64,000 nt of DNA, taken from contig NC_134837.1 in the NCBI RefSeq assembly GCF_004210375.1, forward strand, positions 18,795,586 through 18,859,585. The letters run 5' to 3'. The translations under genes and the position numbers were made by a program. The notes under the pieces are model-generated. The model did no database searches. It worked only from the letters and a program-made list of their open reading frames with translations, and had not been told where the DNA came from. Shown here in pieces: positions 55,707 to 64,000 of the stretch; position 1 is the first letter of the stretch, and each line of letters opens with the position of its first letter. This DNA comes from Tachypleus tridentatus (Eukaryota; Arthropoda; Merostomata; Xiphosura; Limulidae).

Positions 55707-56867
55707 TTAGTGCGACACTTGAAATTTAGAGTCCTTGCAGAGCTTGTCAATATCAGCTTTGACAGAAGTGGTTGCCACTCTTAACTGACTGGTCAAATGT
55801 TCATCAGTCAGCTGACTTCTACATTTGGTTTTGATGAGCTTCATTTTGGAGAAAAATTGCTCACAGCAGTAAGTGCTACCAAAAAGGGAGGCAATTCTTT
55901 GTGCATGACGGGACAAATTGGGAAACTTTTCACGTACACAGAGTTTGTAAAAGTCTAGCAAACTGTTTTCAGAGAATTTCCTTTTAGTGTCCATGTCAGC
56001 CTGCAGTCCAATGAGTTCCATTTGGCAATCATCAGGACTGTCTTCCACTGCCAAATCAAAAGGTTGAGCGAACAATTTCAATCTAATTTCAGTTTGTCTG
56101 AAATCTGGAAATCTGTTTGCAAACTCATCACGCAGCTTTTGTACACTGGTTCCATATTTGGTGCAATCCAGATTAGGAAATTCCAGTTTCCTGGTTGTAA
56201 GACATGTAAAATGGGTCAATATGGCTCTTCTCAACTGAACCTGGAAAAGTTCCAATTTCTTCTCAAAAGCACAAATATCCTCAAACAACTTATTCACAAG
56301 TTGACTTTTCCCTTGTAGTTTTAAGTTTAAATCAGACAGATGCTGTGTAATGTCTGTGAGGAATGCTAAGTCATTCAGCCAGTTCTCATTGCTCAAGAAG
56401 TCCACATTCTGACGTTTGCTCTCCATGAAGAACTTAATCTCCTCTCGCAGATTCCAGAATATCTTCAAAGTAGCAGCTCTACTAAGCCAACGTACAGCAG
56501 AGAAGTACAAAACATCTGAATACTCACTGTCCAGCTCATCTAAAAAAGTTTTAAATTGTCGATGATTTAATCCTCGTGTTCGAATATAATTTACGCATTG
56601 GACGACATTTTTCATGACTTCTGCAAAATCCAGAACTTTGGTGCACAAGCTCTCTTGGTGAATAATACAATGGCTTACAACTACGTCTTGTGCTCCAATT
56701 GCAGTTAGAAATTTCTTGGTGAATCCATTTGTCCTACCTGTTATGGAAGGAGCACCATCTGTTGTAACACCACATAATTTATAAGGATTCAGTTCAAACT
56801 TTTCTACAACCTTAAGCACTTGTTCACAAATATCCTGTCCTGTGGTTGTGGAGGAAAGGCTTGCCAT
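55707..56867 (-). CDS. hAT transposase, C-terminal 386 codons
   Basis: The open frame contains VTTDGAPSITGRTNGF and CIIHQESLC (RNase H-like core), AVRWLSRAATLKIFWNL, and at the C-terminus the dimerisation segment (IASLFGSTYCCEQFFSKMKL, then KCRSQLTDEHLTSQLRVATT). It resembles the transposases that gave rise to vertebrate GTF2IRD2/ZMYM-type hAT-derived proteins. The first catalytic Asp region and BED-type finger lie in 56880-57500 but are interrupted by stops and a frame change, so this copy should be inactive unless spliced around them. The first Met is only the first in frame, not the true start. Confidence 0.9.
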   Translation of the reverse strand: MASLSSTTTGQDICEQVLKVVEKFELNPYKLCGVTTDGAPSITGRTNGFTKKFLTAIGAQDVVVSHCIIHQESLCTKVLDFAEVMKNVVQCVNYIRTRGLNHRQFKTFLDELDSEYSDVLYFSAVRWLSRAATLKIFWNLREEIKFFMESKRQNVDFLSNENWLNDLAFLTDITQHLSDLNLKLQGKSQLVNKLFEDICAFEKKLELFQVQLRRAILTHFTCLTTRKLEFPNLDCTKYGTSVQKLRDEFANRFPDFRQTEIRLKLFAQPFDLAVEDSPDDCQMELIGLQADMDTKRKFSENSLLDFYKLCVREKFPNLSRHAQRIASLFGSTYCCEQFFSKMKLIKTKCRSQLTDEHLTSQLRVATTSVKADIDKLCKDSKFQVSH

Positions 56868-57500
56868 ATCTAAAACTCTTCGAAAACATCAAAGCCTGCA
56901 GTAACAGCTCTGATGAAAATGACAAGTTGGGATGTGTCATTGATATCAGTGCTTTCATCCAAAGCCAGACTGAAAGCTTCACACGAATTCAATCTCTCTT
57001 TCAAAGTTTCTTTGATGTCCTCTGAAAGATCTTTTGTCCTGCGTGAGACAGTAAAGCGGAAAGGCTAGTTTGCTCCACCAAATATTTTTTCTCTGGACAT
57101 GCATATTCTGTGAATATTGTTAAACAATTTTAATAAATTCTCCATCACTGAAAGGCTTTCCCTTTTCTGCCATACATTCACAAAGCTTAAAACTCAGTTT
57201 TGTCACCAGTTCTGAATTTTTCTTGAAAGTGGTAAAACACCTTGTTGCTTTTCAATGGATGTTTTAAATGTTCAATTTTGTCCTTTCGTGCCTGACCAAC
57301 AATTTCATCAAACTGGGAGGAGTGCTTAGTTGCGTAATGTCGCTTAATATTGTACTCTTTCATGACTGCAATTGTAGTTTGACAGACGAGGCAGACAACA
57401 CCTTGATTATGTGGGACAACAAGATATTTTGTGCACCATTCACTGTTGAATAACCTTCCTCATCATCAATTTTTCGTTTCTTAACTGCTGACATTTTACT
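56868..57500 (-). pseudogene. hAT transposase N-terminal region (broken)
   Basis: The coding start MSAVKKRKIDDEEGY is readable at 57493 downwards, followed by fragments with KHSSQFDEIV and, near 56960, FSLALDESTDINDTSQLVIF, the first-Asp block. At least three in-frame stops or frame changes separate these from the 386-codon frame. Confidence 0.75.
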
Positions 57501-57663
57501 AGCCCTGAAATCAAAACAAAAATTATTCTCACGAAAATAGCAAAGTAGAAAAACATAGAATTTATTTACACATGGAACCTCTTATGGACAGAAACACATG
57601 TTTCTAAATTGGCATCCCGATCATAGCCTTCCGGTACTTAAATTAATTGAGAATAGCAAAATA

Positions 57664-58118
57664 CAGTGTGGCCTCGCCTATTTGCGGTTCGCCATTCGCG
57701 GCCCCGCATATTCGCGGGTTATGCGCGAACTGCGTTTTTGTAGGTCACAGAGACTGAAAGGGCTTTTCGAGGAGATTTCTGTTGTATTTACTCAATCAAG
57801 CCGTTTTTTATCAATTGTCGTCTTCACCAAACAAGATTGGACTGCTATTGGCTGACTGCCTCAGCTTCCCCAACAACGCAAACGGCAAAGCACAGCCCGG
57901 TAACGCACGGTACAATTTAGTGAAATACATAACAGTATGCAATATTGCTACATTATTACTGCATCAATGAGTATAAGTATCATTAGTGTTTGGGAAGCAT
58001 TTCATATAGTATATAATCGCATACATATACGTTTTAAAACTGCATCCAATATTCGCGGTTTTTCGCTATTCGCGGGAGGGTAAAGAACGTAACCCCCGCG
58101 AATAACGAGGTCACACTG
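57664..58118. mobile_element. 455-bp pogo/Tigger-type MITE nested in the hAT
   Basis: Inverted termini CAGTGTGGCCTCGCCTATTT and (inverted right end) CAGTGTGACCTCGTTATTCG, with TA on both sides (57662-57663, 58119-58120). The inner TIR continues with CGCGGG-type words (GCGAATAGCGAAAAACCGCG on -). No coding capacity. Its CpG-rich ends stand out in this AT-rich genome. Confidence 0.88.
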
Positions 58119-59174
58119 TACATAGAATCAGATGCATCTGAAAGCAAAAATTTTAATAAATTCAGTAAAGTCACAACAATATGCTAAATAATAATCAATT
58201 TACCCTCAATCTCTTGTAGTAACTGTAAAAGATAATAAAATTTTCACCAATAATGAATGACGGACAGCAGAGGTTAGGGAAAATTGTCGCCAGCGGGCGA
58301 AGGCGAGGTTCAGGACATGACGTTGAGTCGTAGACAATAGTGCTAGTGCACGTCACCTATTCATGCCCTAAGGAGGCCGACCAATCGAATTCGGCCTGCT
58401 CCTCTCTAGCAAAGATAATTTTAGAAGTTTGTCGAGTCGAAGCCTGGGAATCCCGTAGGATCGATGCTTTTAAAAATATTCCATTTGCGTTGGATTACAG
58501 ATCAGGCCACATGGTTAGATTACAACAACTAGGGCCACACTAAATGGCTTGGCGGGCCGGGTTGTGGCCCGCGGGCCGCCTGTTGCCACACCCCTGATTT
58601 AGATCATTTAGTGAGTTGGGCACATAAATGGCAGATGGGTTTTAATGATAACAAATGAAAGACAATGCATGTAGGTTATTATAATTTGAATTATAATTTG
58701 GATGGGAATAACCTTAACAATGTCATGAAAGAAAAGAATCTTCATGTAATGGTTGATCAATCTCTTAAGCTATCCAGTCAGTGTGTTATTGCAACTGGTA
58801 GGACAAATAGAATCCTAAGTTGTATCTACAGAAATATTGAATTCAAGTCTAAAGAGGTTATACTTTCATTGTACAGGTCACTGATTAGTAGTTCAAATTT
58901 GGAATGTGTTCAGTCTTGGAAAGGCAATAGGTTGTTGGAAAGGATTCAGAGAAAGTTACTAGAATAGCGCCTGGGATGGAGGGGTTGTTACACAAGGAAA
59001 GATTGAAATCTCTCTTCCTTTTTTTTTAATTACGAGAAAACAAGTCAGGGGGATCTGACTGAGGTGGGAACTGATAGTGTTGATGCATGGTGTCTTTTTT
59101 TCATACTTAACAGTAAGCACAGATAAACTAGAGGAGAAAAACAGATTTTGGCAGGATAGTGGTGGTCTTCAGGT

Positions 59175-59447
59175 AGGTTTGTTTTGAATTTTGCACAAAG
59201 CTACTCGAGGGCTATCTGCACTAGTCGTCCCTAATTTAGCAGTGTAAGACTAGAGGGAAGGCAGTTAGTCATCACCACCAACCGCCAACTCTTGGGCTAC
59301 TCTTTTACCAACGAATAGTGGGATTGACCGTGACATTATAACACCCCCACGGCTGAGAGGGCGAGCATGTTTGGTGTAACCGAAATTCGAACCCTCGACC
59401 CTCAGATTACGAGTCGAACGCCTTAACATGCTTCGCCATGCTAGGCC
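59175..59447 (-). repeat. SINE family A nested in the CR1/L2-like LINE
   Basis: Exact 9-bp target duplication TCTTCAGGT (59166-59174, 59448-59456). Full-length; tail GTAGCTTTGTGCAAAATTC; box B GGGTTCGAATTTCGG shows some decay. Confidence 0.92.
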
Positions 59448-59616
59448 TCTTCAGGTTATTTTGCCAACAAGGTGGTTGATCTTTGGATTGGGCTGCTTTC
59501 AGCTATTGTGGAGGCAGTAAATTTAGGTTAGTTTAATAAAAAGATTAATATGTATCTGAATGATAAAAGATGCCTTCGAGATTCTTTAAAAAAATTTATT
59601 AAAAGTTTTAGTTTAG

Positions 59617-59742
59617 CTTGTGTTTGTTTAGAATTAAGCAAAATGTTACATAATGAGCTATCTATGCTCTGCCCACCGCAGGTATCAAAACCCGGTTTTT
59701 GGCGGTGCGTGCCTGCAGGCATGCCGCTGTGCCACTTGGGGG
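59617..59742 (-). repeat. SINE family C nested in the CR1/L2-like LINE
   Basis: Head CCAAGTGGCACAGCGGCATG, box B GGGTTTTGATACCTG, tail AACATTTTGCTTAATTCTAA. Flanking near-repeat TTTTAGTTTAG / CTTTAATTTAG. Confidence 0.85.
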
Positions 59743-59790
59743 CTTTAATTTAGTTAGGAGGATGGAATAACAGAGGTGGAACGATATATC

Positions 59791-60820
59791 TCATGTCGTC
59801 ACAAAACATTATTTCAAACAAACTGTTCACTAATAATTACATAAATAGTATTATTTTATACATCAGTCAAGTCAATAGGTTCAACTAAACATGACTGTCC
59901 AAGTTAAGGATATTTTTATAATACATTCTGAACACGGCCTGTTTACACAAAATATCAGTAAACTGAACTGTCAAGTAACTTACCACCTAACAAAACCGAG
60001 CGTGTGAATACGAAACATGAACAACAGAAGCATATAACCAAGTTACTCAAAATACTTATTTTAATGTTTGATCTGACCAAAGAAAAGATCTTTTATGCAA
60101 AACATTCAACTAGCCGCAGTGCCATCTACATAATCACGTGACTTGGCAAAGGCTGAATAGATCATTCGCAATTTATAACATACAAGCTGAAATACACGTC
60201 CTTTGATTGGATTAGGAACTTTAAAAAAAATGTTCGGTTGGTAGATGTTAAGATAAATAACACAAAAATCCTAGATTTCACACAAATTTTGCGGAAACTT
60301 AAAGAAGTCGGTATTATATACTTAGAACATGATATATACTGAGCGATGAATCTGGGTGAATTTGAAGGGATTATAGAAAGTAGCAGTAGGTCCTCTTTCT
60401 ATTATCTGCTTTTAACACCCCTCCTCTTAACATCCTTCCACAGTGTTTAACGTAATTAATTAATTAAATGGCAGTCACTGGCTTCAAAAGTGTGTCACAG
60501 GCCAAAGTTAAAAGGTCACGGGTCAAAGTAGGAAGTGGTATAACTCAAGAAACAACTTTTCAACCCATCCTGATTGGAGCAGAAACTTCAGTTGAGCTTA
60601 AGCAATATTACAACAGTAAGAGTCACTTTTCGTCGCGATCAGGAATATACAAGATCTTCACTTTCCACTTTGCGTTATAAAAAACCTTATTTGTTTTGTC
60701 TAAGGAGGTGGCGCCATCTATGAATGTAGTTTACTTTAACTTACATAAACCTTCATTAACTATCGTCCTACAAAATTTAGTTCAGATTGGCTCAGTGACC
60801 TTGGAATAGTTAGATAGTAT
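59791..60820. other. Unassigned region
   Basis: A 70-codon frame at 60468-60680 has no recognisable motif or splice context. No repeat family identified. Confidence 0.35.
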
Positions 60821-60822
60821 TT

Positions 60823-61057
60823 TGCCCTTTGAATTTCGCGCAAAGCTACATCCCTAACTTAGTAGTGTAAGGCCAGAGGAAAGGCAGCTAGTCATCGCCA
60901 ACTCGTGGACTACTATTTTACCAACGAATAGTAGGATTGACCGTAACATTATAATGCCCCCACGGCTGAAAGGGCGAGCACGCTTTGTGTGATGGAGATT
61001 CAAACCGCTACCCTCACATTACGAGTTGAGCGCCCTAACCACCTGGTCATGCCGGGC
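60823..61057 (-). repeat. SINE family A
   Basis: Internally shortened copy; tail GTAGCTTTGCGCGAAATTC, box B TTTGAATCTCC, head TGACCAGGTGGTTAGGGCGC. It is followed at 61095-61132 by (TA)n and (GA)n microsatellites. Confidence 0.85.
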
Positions 61058-61308
61058 CAAATAGATAGCGAAAAATAAGGTAATTTTTTCTAGTTCATAT
61101 ATATATATATATGGAAAGAGAGAGAGAGAAAGATCAAGTCACTGATAAACACGTATTTTATATCCACATACACCCACTAGTAGAAATATACTAATAAAAA
61201 TCTACAACCCAATAAATGTGGCTCATTGTTAAAGAAAACAAAAAATAGAATCTCCATAAACATGTCATGTAGCTCATAAATTACAAGGCTTAACATAATC
61301 CTGTAAAG

Positions 61309-61530
61309 CCTGGCATGGTCTGATGGTTAGGGCGATTGACTTGCAATGTGCGAATCGTGGGTTCGAATCCGTGCCACCGACTATGCTTGACTTTTAAGCT
61401 GCGAGGTCGTTATGATGTTACGGTCAACCCCAATGTCCCTCGGTAAAATATGCCCAACAATTGGCTGACTGGTTGTTTTTCTTCTAGCCAATTATTGCTA
61501 CATTAGGAACAGTTTTGTGCAAAAGTAAAA
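61309..61530 (+). repeat. SINE family A-related, forward
   Basis: Head GGCATGGTCTGATGGTTAGG and box B GTGGGTTCGAATCCG are intact; the body is diverged and tail recognition is weak (TTTTGTGCAAAAGTAAAAC). Confidence 0.75.
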
Positions 61531-63640
61531 CAAATCAATCGTACAAAATTATGCCATATAACTCATGAAAACTCTTAGGCCTAATACAACCCATTAAACA
61601 CATTTGGTTTCCAGGACAGTAGCTCACTGATAAAAATAAAAAAATAAAAGTTTTGGATCTTTATTATTCAATGCAAGTCCAAATTCATGAAAGCTGTTAT
61701 GCCTAACACAACTCATAAGAATGTAACAAGAAAAAAACAACTAACGTTTCCGCAGTAGATGATTAGGTACATTGAGACACGACTCTTGTGTTTCTCAGCT
61801 CTAGCTCAGTGTTATGGATGAGGGGTGGAAAATCACAAAGTGGCGAATCAGATAATATATTAGGCTTAACATTTACTATTCAGTACCGTAAACAGCTTGC
61901 CTTGTGAATAATTCAAAAGAATATATTAGAAGCGTCAGTGTTACATAATTTTCAAACTCGATATAAATGTAGGTTCAATGAGAAGTAAAAATAAAATAAA
62001 ATGCTACACATTATGAGTTAGTTTACAGTAATACCACGACGCCTGAGGTGCAACAGTGTAGTAGTCTAGGTTAATGAAAAGTATCTTACTAGCAATTACT
62101 ATCACTTTAACTCTTTCATTCAGTTAGTGGAGAACTCGATTGGTATTTCTCTAGTGGTTTTACTGCTTGTTATAAACTACATAATGGTAAAACATGTAGT
62201 GCAATGTTCACTGGACTGCTCGCATAACACAGTCAAAAATTGAAGAAACTTTTCATATGCATATCACAACCATTAATTACAGTCTTGTCTTTCATACATT
62301 GTGTATGTGATTTATCCAGCAGCGATCAATTATTAAATACATTCGTTTCTGCAGATTTAACATTTCTGTTTCTAATTTAATTAACATCGTATGTTTGTCA
62401 GCTCACCTCGTAAACATGATGCTGAATTATCAAAAATTCTTGTGTGTTTACCTTTGTCGATATTCAAGATAGATATTGTTTGACTGTATTCTTAAATAAC
62501 ACAACAGAAACAGTACAAATAAACAAAAACCTAAAAAAATATGTTGCTCTCATATCCAGTGACACTTAGACCTGACGCTTTAATATAAATCTGAAAAACA
62601 CAACAACGAACATCATATATCGACACTCTGGGCATACAGTCTAGTGTACAAACATTCTGATTTCTCGGTATGAGTGTCGAAAATTCCACATTAATCTGTG
62701 ATTGGTTGGTGATGTACTGTCTTTAGCGGTATTTTTGTGAAATGAAACATTGTACAACCGTTACAAGCCCACAGAATACTTCATTTCTAGAATATCTTTT
62801 AACATATCCTACTAAAGCAATCATGTTATCATTAAATCTGAGCTCATACTGCGAGGTTTCACTGGTGTTTTGAAGTAACGTTTTAAAGTCCAACATACAA
62901 GTTCCTGAGAGAAAACACCACACTGTTTCCAACAGTATTTCATGTAATGATAATATTTATGTATCCAACACGAGATTTTCAGGGTTTTTAACTTCACTCT
63001 CATCTTGTAAAATTAATGTTAACTTGTTGAAGATTATTCATGACGATTACACGTGTTTAAAACACCTGTACATCCACCACAGACTTACCAGTGTTTAACT
63101 TCAGTCATTTTGTAAAACGAGTGTCAGTACAACCAACACAGAGTTTTCGTGCTTTTTACTTCACTTTCGTCTTGTTAAAATCAGTACGTGAAAATTATTT
63201 AACACGATTACACTGAAGACACCTGTACATCCAATACCGAAACTGTGCCCAGTACCGGATCAAGACTATCGTAGGGCCAACACACCTTCTGTTTGTAGGC
63301 CCTAAAAATCGTATGAGTCAAACCAAAAGTTAAATTAAAAATATATAAATTATAAATTCTGTTTTGAAATTAAATTATTTATATGTGTATAATGCATACT
63401 TGCTGTTTATGTGTTAATATACTGTAGTTAAATACCGGCTGTATATTTATGTGAATGCGAGTACACAAACTAATTCGTATATACAATAATAAAACTTAAA
63501 GATTTTATACAGTTTTTACAGTAAAAGGTGTGTTTCATGTTTTTGTTTGTTATTTTTTGGCCGTCCAAGATTAATTTATAAGGAAACTTTTCATGGTAGG
63601 CTCTAGCTGTGCCACTACGAGGCATTAGTACTACTAACAA
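61531..63640. other. Unassigned region with one degenerate repeat
   Basis: At 62947-63245 three or four diverged units share ACATCCAACACAGA, TTTTCGTG and TTTTACTTCACTTTCGTCTT. Elsewhere I see nothing. Confidence 0.45.
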
Positions 63641-63905
63641 TGTTTGTTTTTTGAAATTCGCGCAAAGCTACACGAGGGCTATCTGCGCTGGTCGTCCTTA
63701 AATTAGCAGTGGAAGACTAGAGGGAAGGCAGCTGGTCATCACCACCAACTTTTGGGCTACTCTTTTACCAACGCATAGTGAGATTGACCGTAATATTATA
63801 ACACACCTACGGCTGAAAGGACGAGAATGTTTGATGTGACAGGAACTCGAACCCGCGACCCTCGGATTACGAGTCGAGTGCCTTAACCACCTGGCCATGC
63901 TGGGC
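63641..63905 (-). repeat. SINE family A
   Basis: Nearly complete copy near the window end: head GGCCCAGCATGGCCAGGTGG, box B GGGTTCGAGTTCC, tail GTAGCTTTGCGCGAATTTC. Confidence 0.9.
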
Positions 63906-64000
63906 CAACTACTGAAAAGCAACCTTATAACTCCAAATTTGTTCTTGTTGTCGTAGTATTAAATCAATTTTTGTTCTGCTAGTTACGACTGATGTTTTAG

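Larger units (their letters stand above)
55545..58596 (-). mobile_element. hAT transposon, complete termini, 3.05 kb
   Basis: Left end CAGGGGTGTGCAACATTTTT; right end, inverted, CAGGGGTGTGGCAACAGGCG. An exact 8-bp target duplication ATTTAGAT lies at 55537-55544 and 58597-58604. It encodes a transposase on - (C-terminal 386 codons intact, N-terminal third broken). It contains a 455-bp pogo-type MITE. The length, 8-bp duplication and protein are all typical of the hAT superfamily. Confidence 0.95.
53925..59790 (+). mobile_element. CR1/L2-like non-LTR retrotransposon, decayed host of nested insertions
   Basis: Endonuclease fragments (MGITETWLNVDDFDNRNLFE at about 54530, IIIGNFNFRHTDLE near 54850, GVSDHCSIMF near 55030) are followed by RT fragments (VYLNLHKAFYKIPHERLAK at 55205, VLQGSVSGPLLFLIDINDI at 55385). 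After the hAT insertion come LSSQCVIATGRTNRILSC and VILSLYRSLISSSNLE (58665-58967), with a C-terminal DLWIGLLSAIVEAVNLG near 59475. There is no RNase H. This order and the C-terminal motifs fit CR1/L2 elements. Nested inside are the hAT at 55545, a SINE A at 59175 and a SINE C near 59617. Outer borders are approximate. Confidence 0.8.

Noticed and set aside
56022-56318. 98-codon + strand frame
   Set aside because: Antisense shadow of the intact hAT transposase frame.
62723-63003. Two overlapping - strand frames of 60-69 codons
   Set aside because: They overlap degenerate repeats and have no domain or splice support. Probably chance.
1-64000. A new multi-gene defence or metabolic system
   Set aside because: No gene cluster of that kind is present. 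The window holds parts of two ordinary animal genes and a dense set of mobile elements.

Overview
The window is nuclear DNA of an AT-rich animal genome. Coding sequence is split into short exons with GT/AG borders, and most of the remaining DNA is retrotransposons, SINEs, DNA transposons and tandem arrays. The very abundant tRNA-derived SINE (about 15 copies) is one I associate with horseshoe crabs (Xiphosura). That assignment comes from memory of the repeat, not from a search.

Two host genes can be supported. At the left edge on the + strand, 386-1202 holds the last two coding exons of a TMEM143-like (DUF3754) membrane protein. On the - strand, from 53278 down to about 13132 (possibly 11920), lie 15 or 16 exons of a puratrophin-1/PLEKHG4-type Rho guanine nucleotide exchange factor. 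It has a spectrin-like N-terminal part, a long low-complexity linker, a DH domain and a PH domain, followed by a conserved tail and a Ser-rich C-terminus. All internal exon phases agree from exon to exon. The true 5' end is not visible and probably lies beyond the window.

Layout: 1-1.2 kb, TMEM143-like 3' end; 2.5-7.5 kb, decayed I-clade LINE (copy 1, +) carrying a 217-bp TTAA-flanked MITE; 7.5-10.7 kb, unassigned, with one unusual 232-codon open frame; 10.8-12.6 kb, two minisatellites; 13.1-24.2 kb, the DH-PH half of the GEF gene, with an 89-bp minisatellite in one intron; 24.7-30.5 kb, second I-clade LINE (copy 2, -, sense to the host gene) inside an intron; 30.6-32.1 kb, two spectrin-like exons; 32.1-33.5 kb, a 64-bp tandem array that ends in the splice acceptor of an exon; 33.5-53.1 kb, a 21-kb intron crowded with SINEs, a 1.5-kb TIR transposon, MITEs, a Tigger/pogo remnant and a 53-bp array; 53.2 kb, the most upstream exon seen; 53.9-59.8 kb, a CR1/L2-like LINE containing a complete hAT transposon, which itself contains a pogo-type MITE; 59.8-64 kb, SINEs and unassigned DNA.

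The mobile elements carry most of the biological signal. Three different tRNA-derived SINE families end in a tail that resembles the 3' end of the I-clade LINE, which suggests the LINE machinery mobilised them. Several insertions can be dated relative to each other from target duplications and from one matched empty site. I found no convincing new multi-gene system. The least expected structures are the splice-acceptor-derived tandem array and a stop codon that directly abuts a consensus splice donor in the GEF gene.
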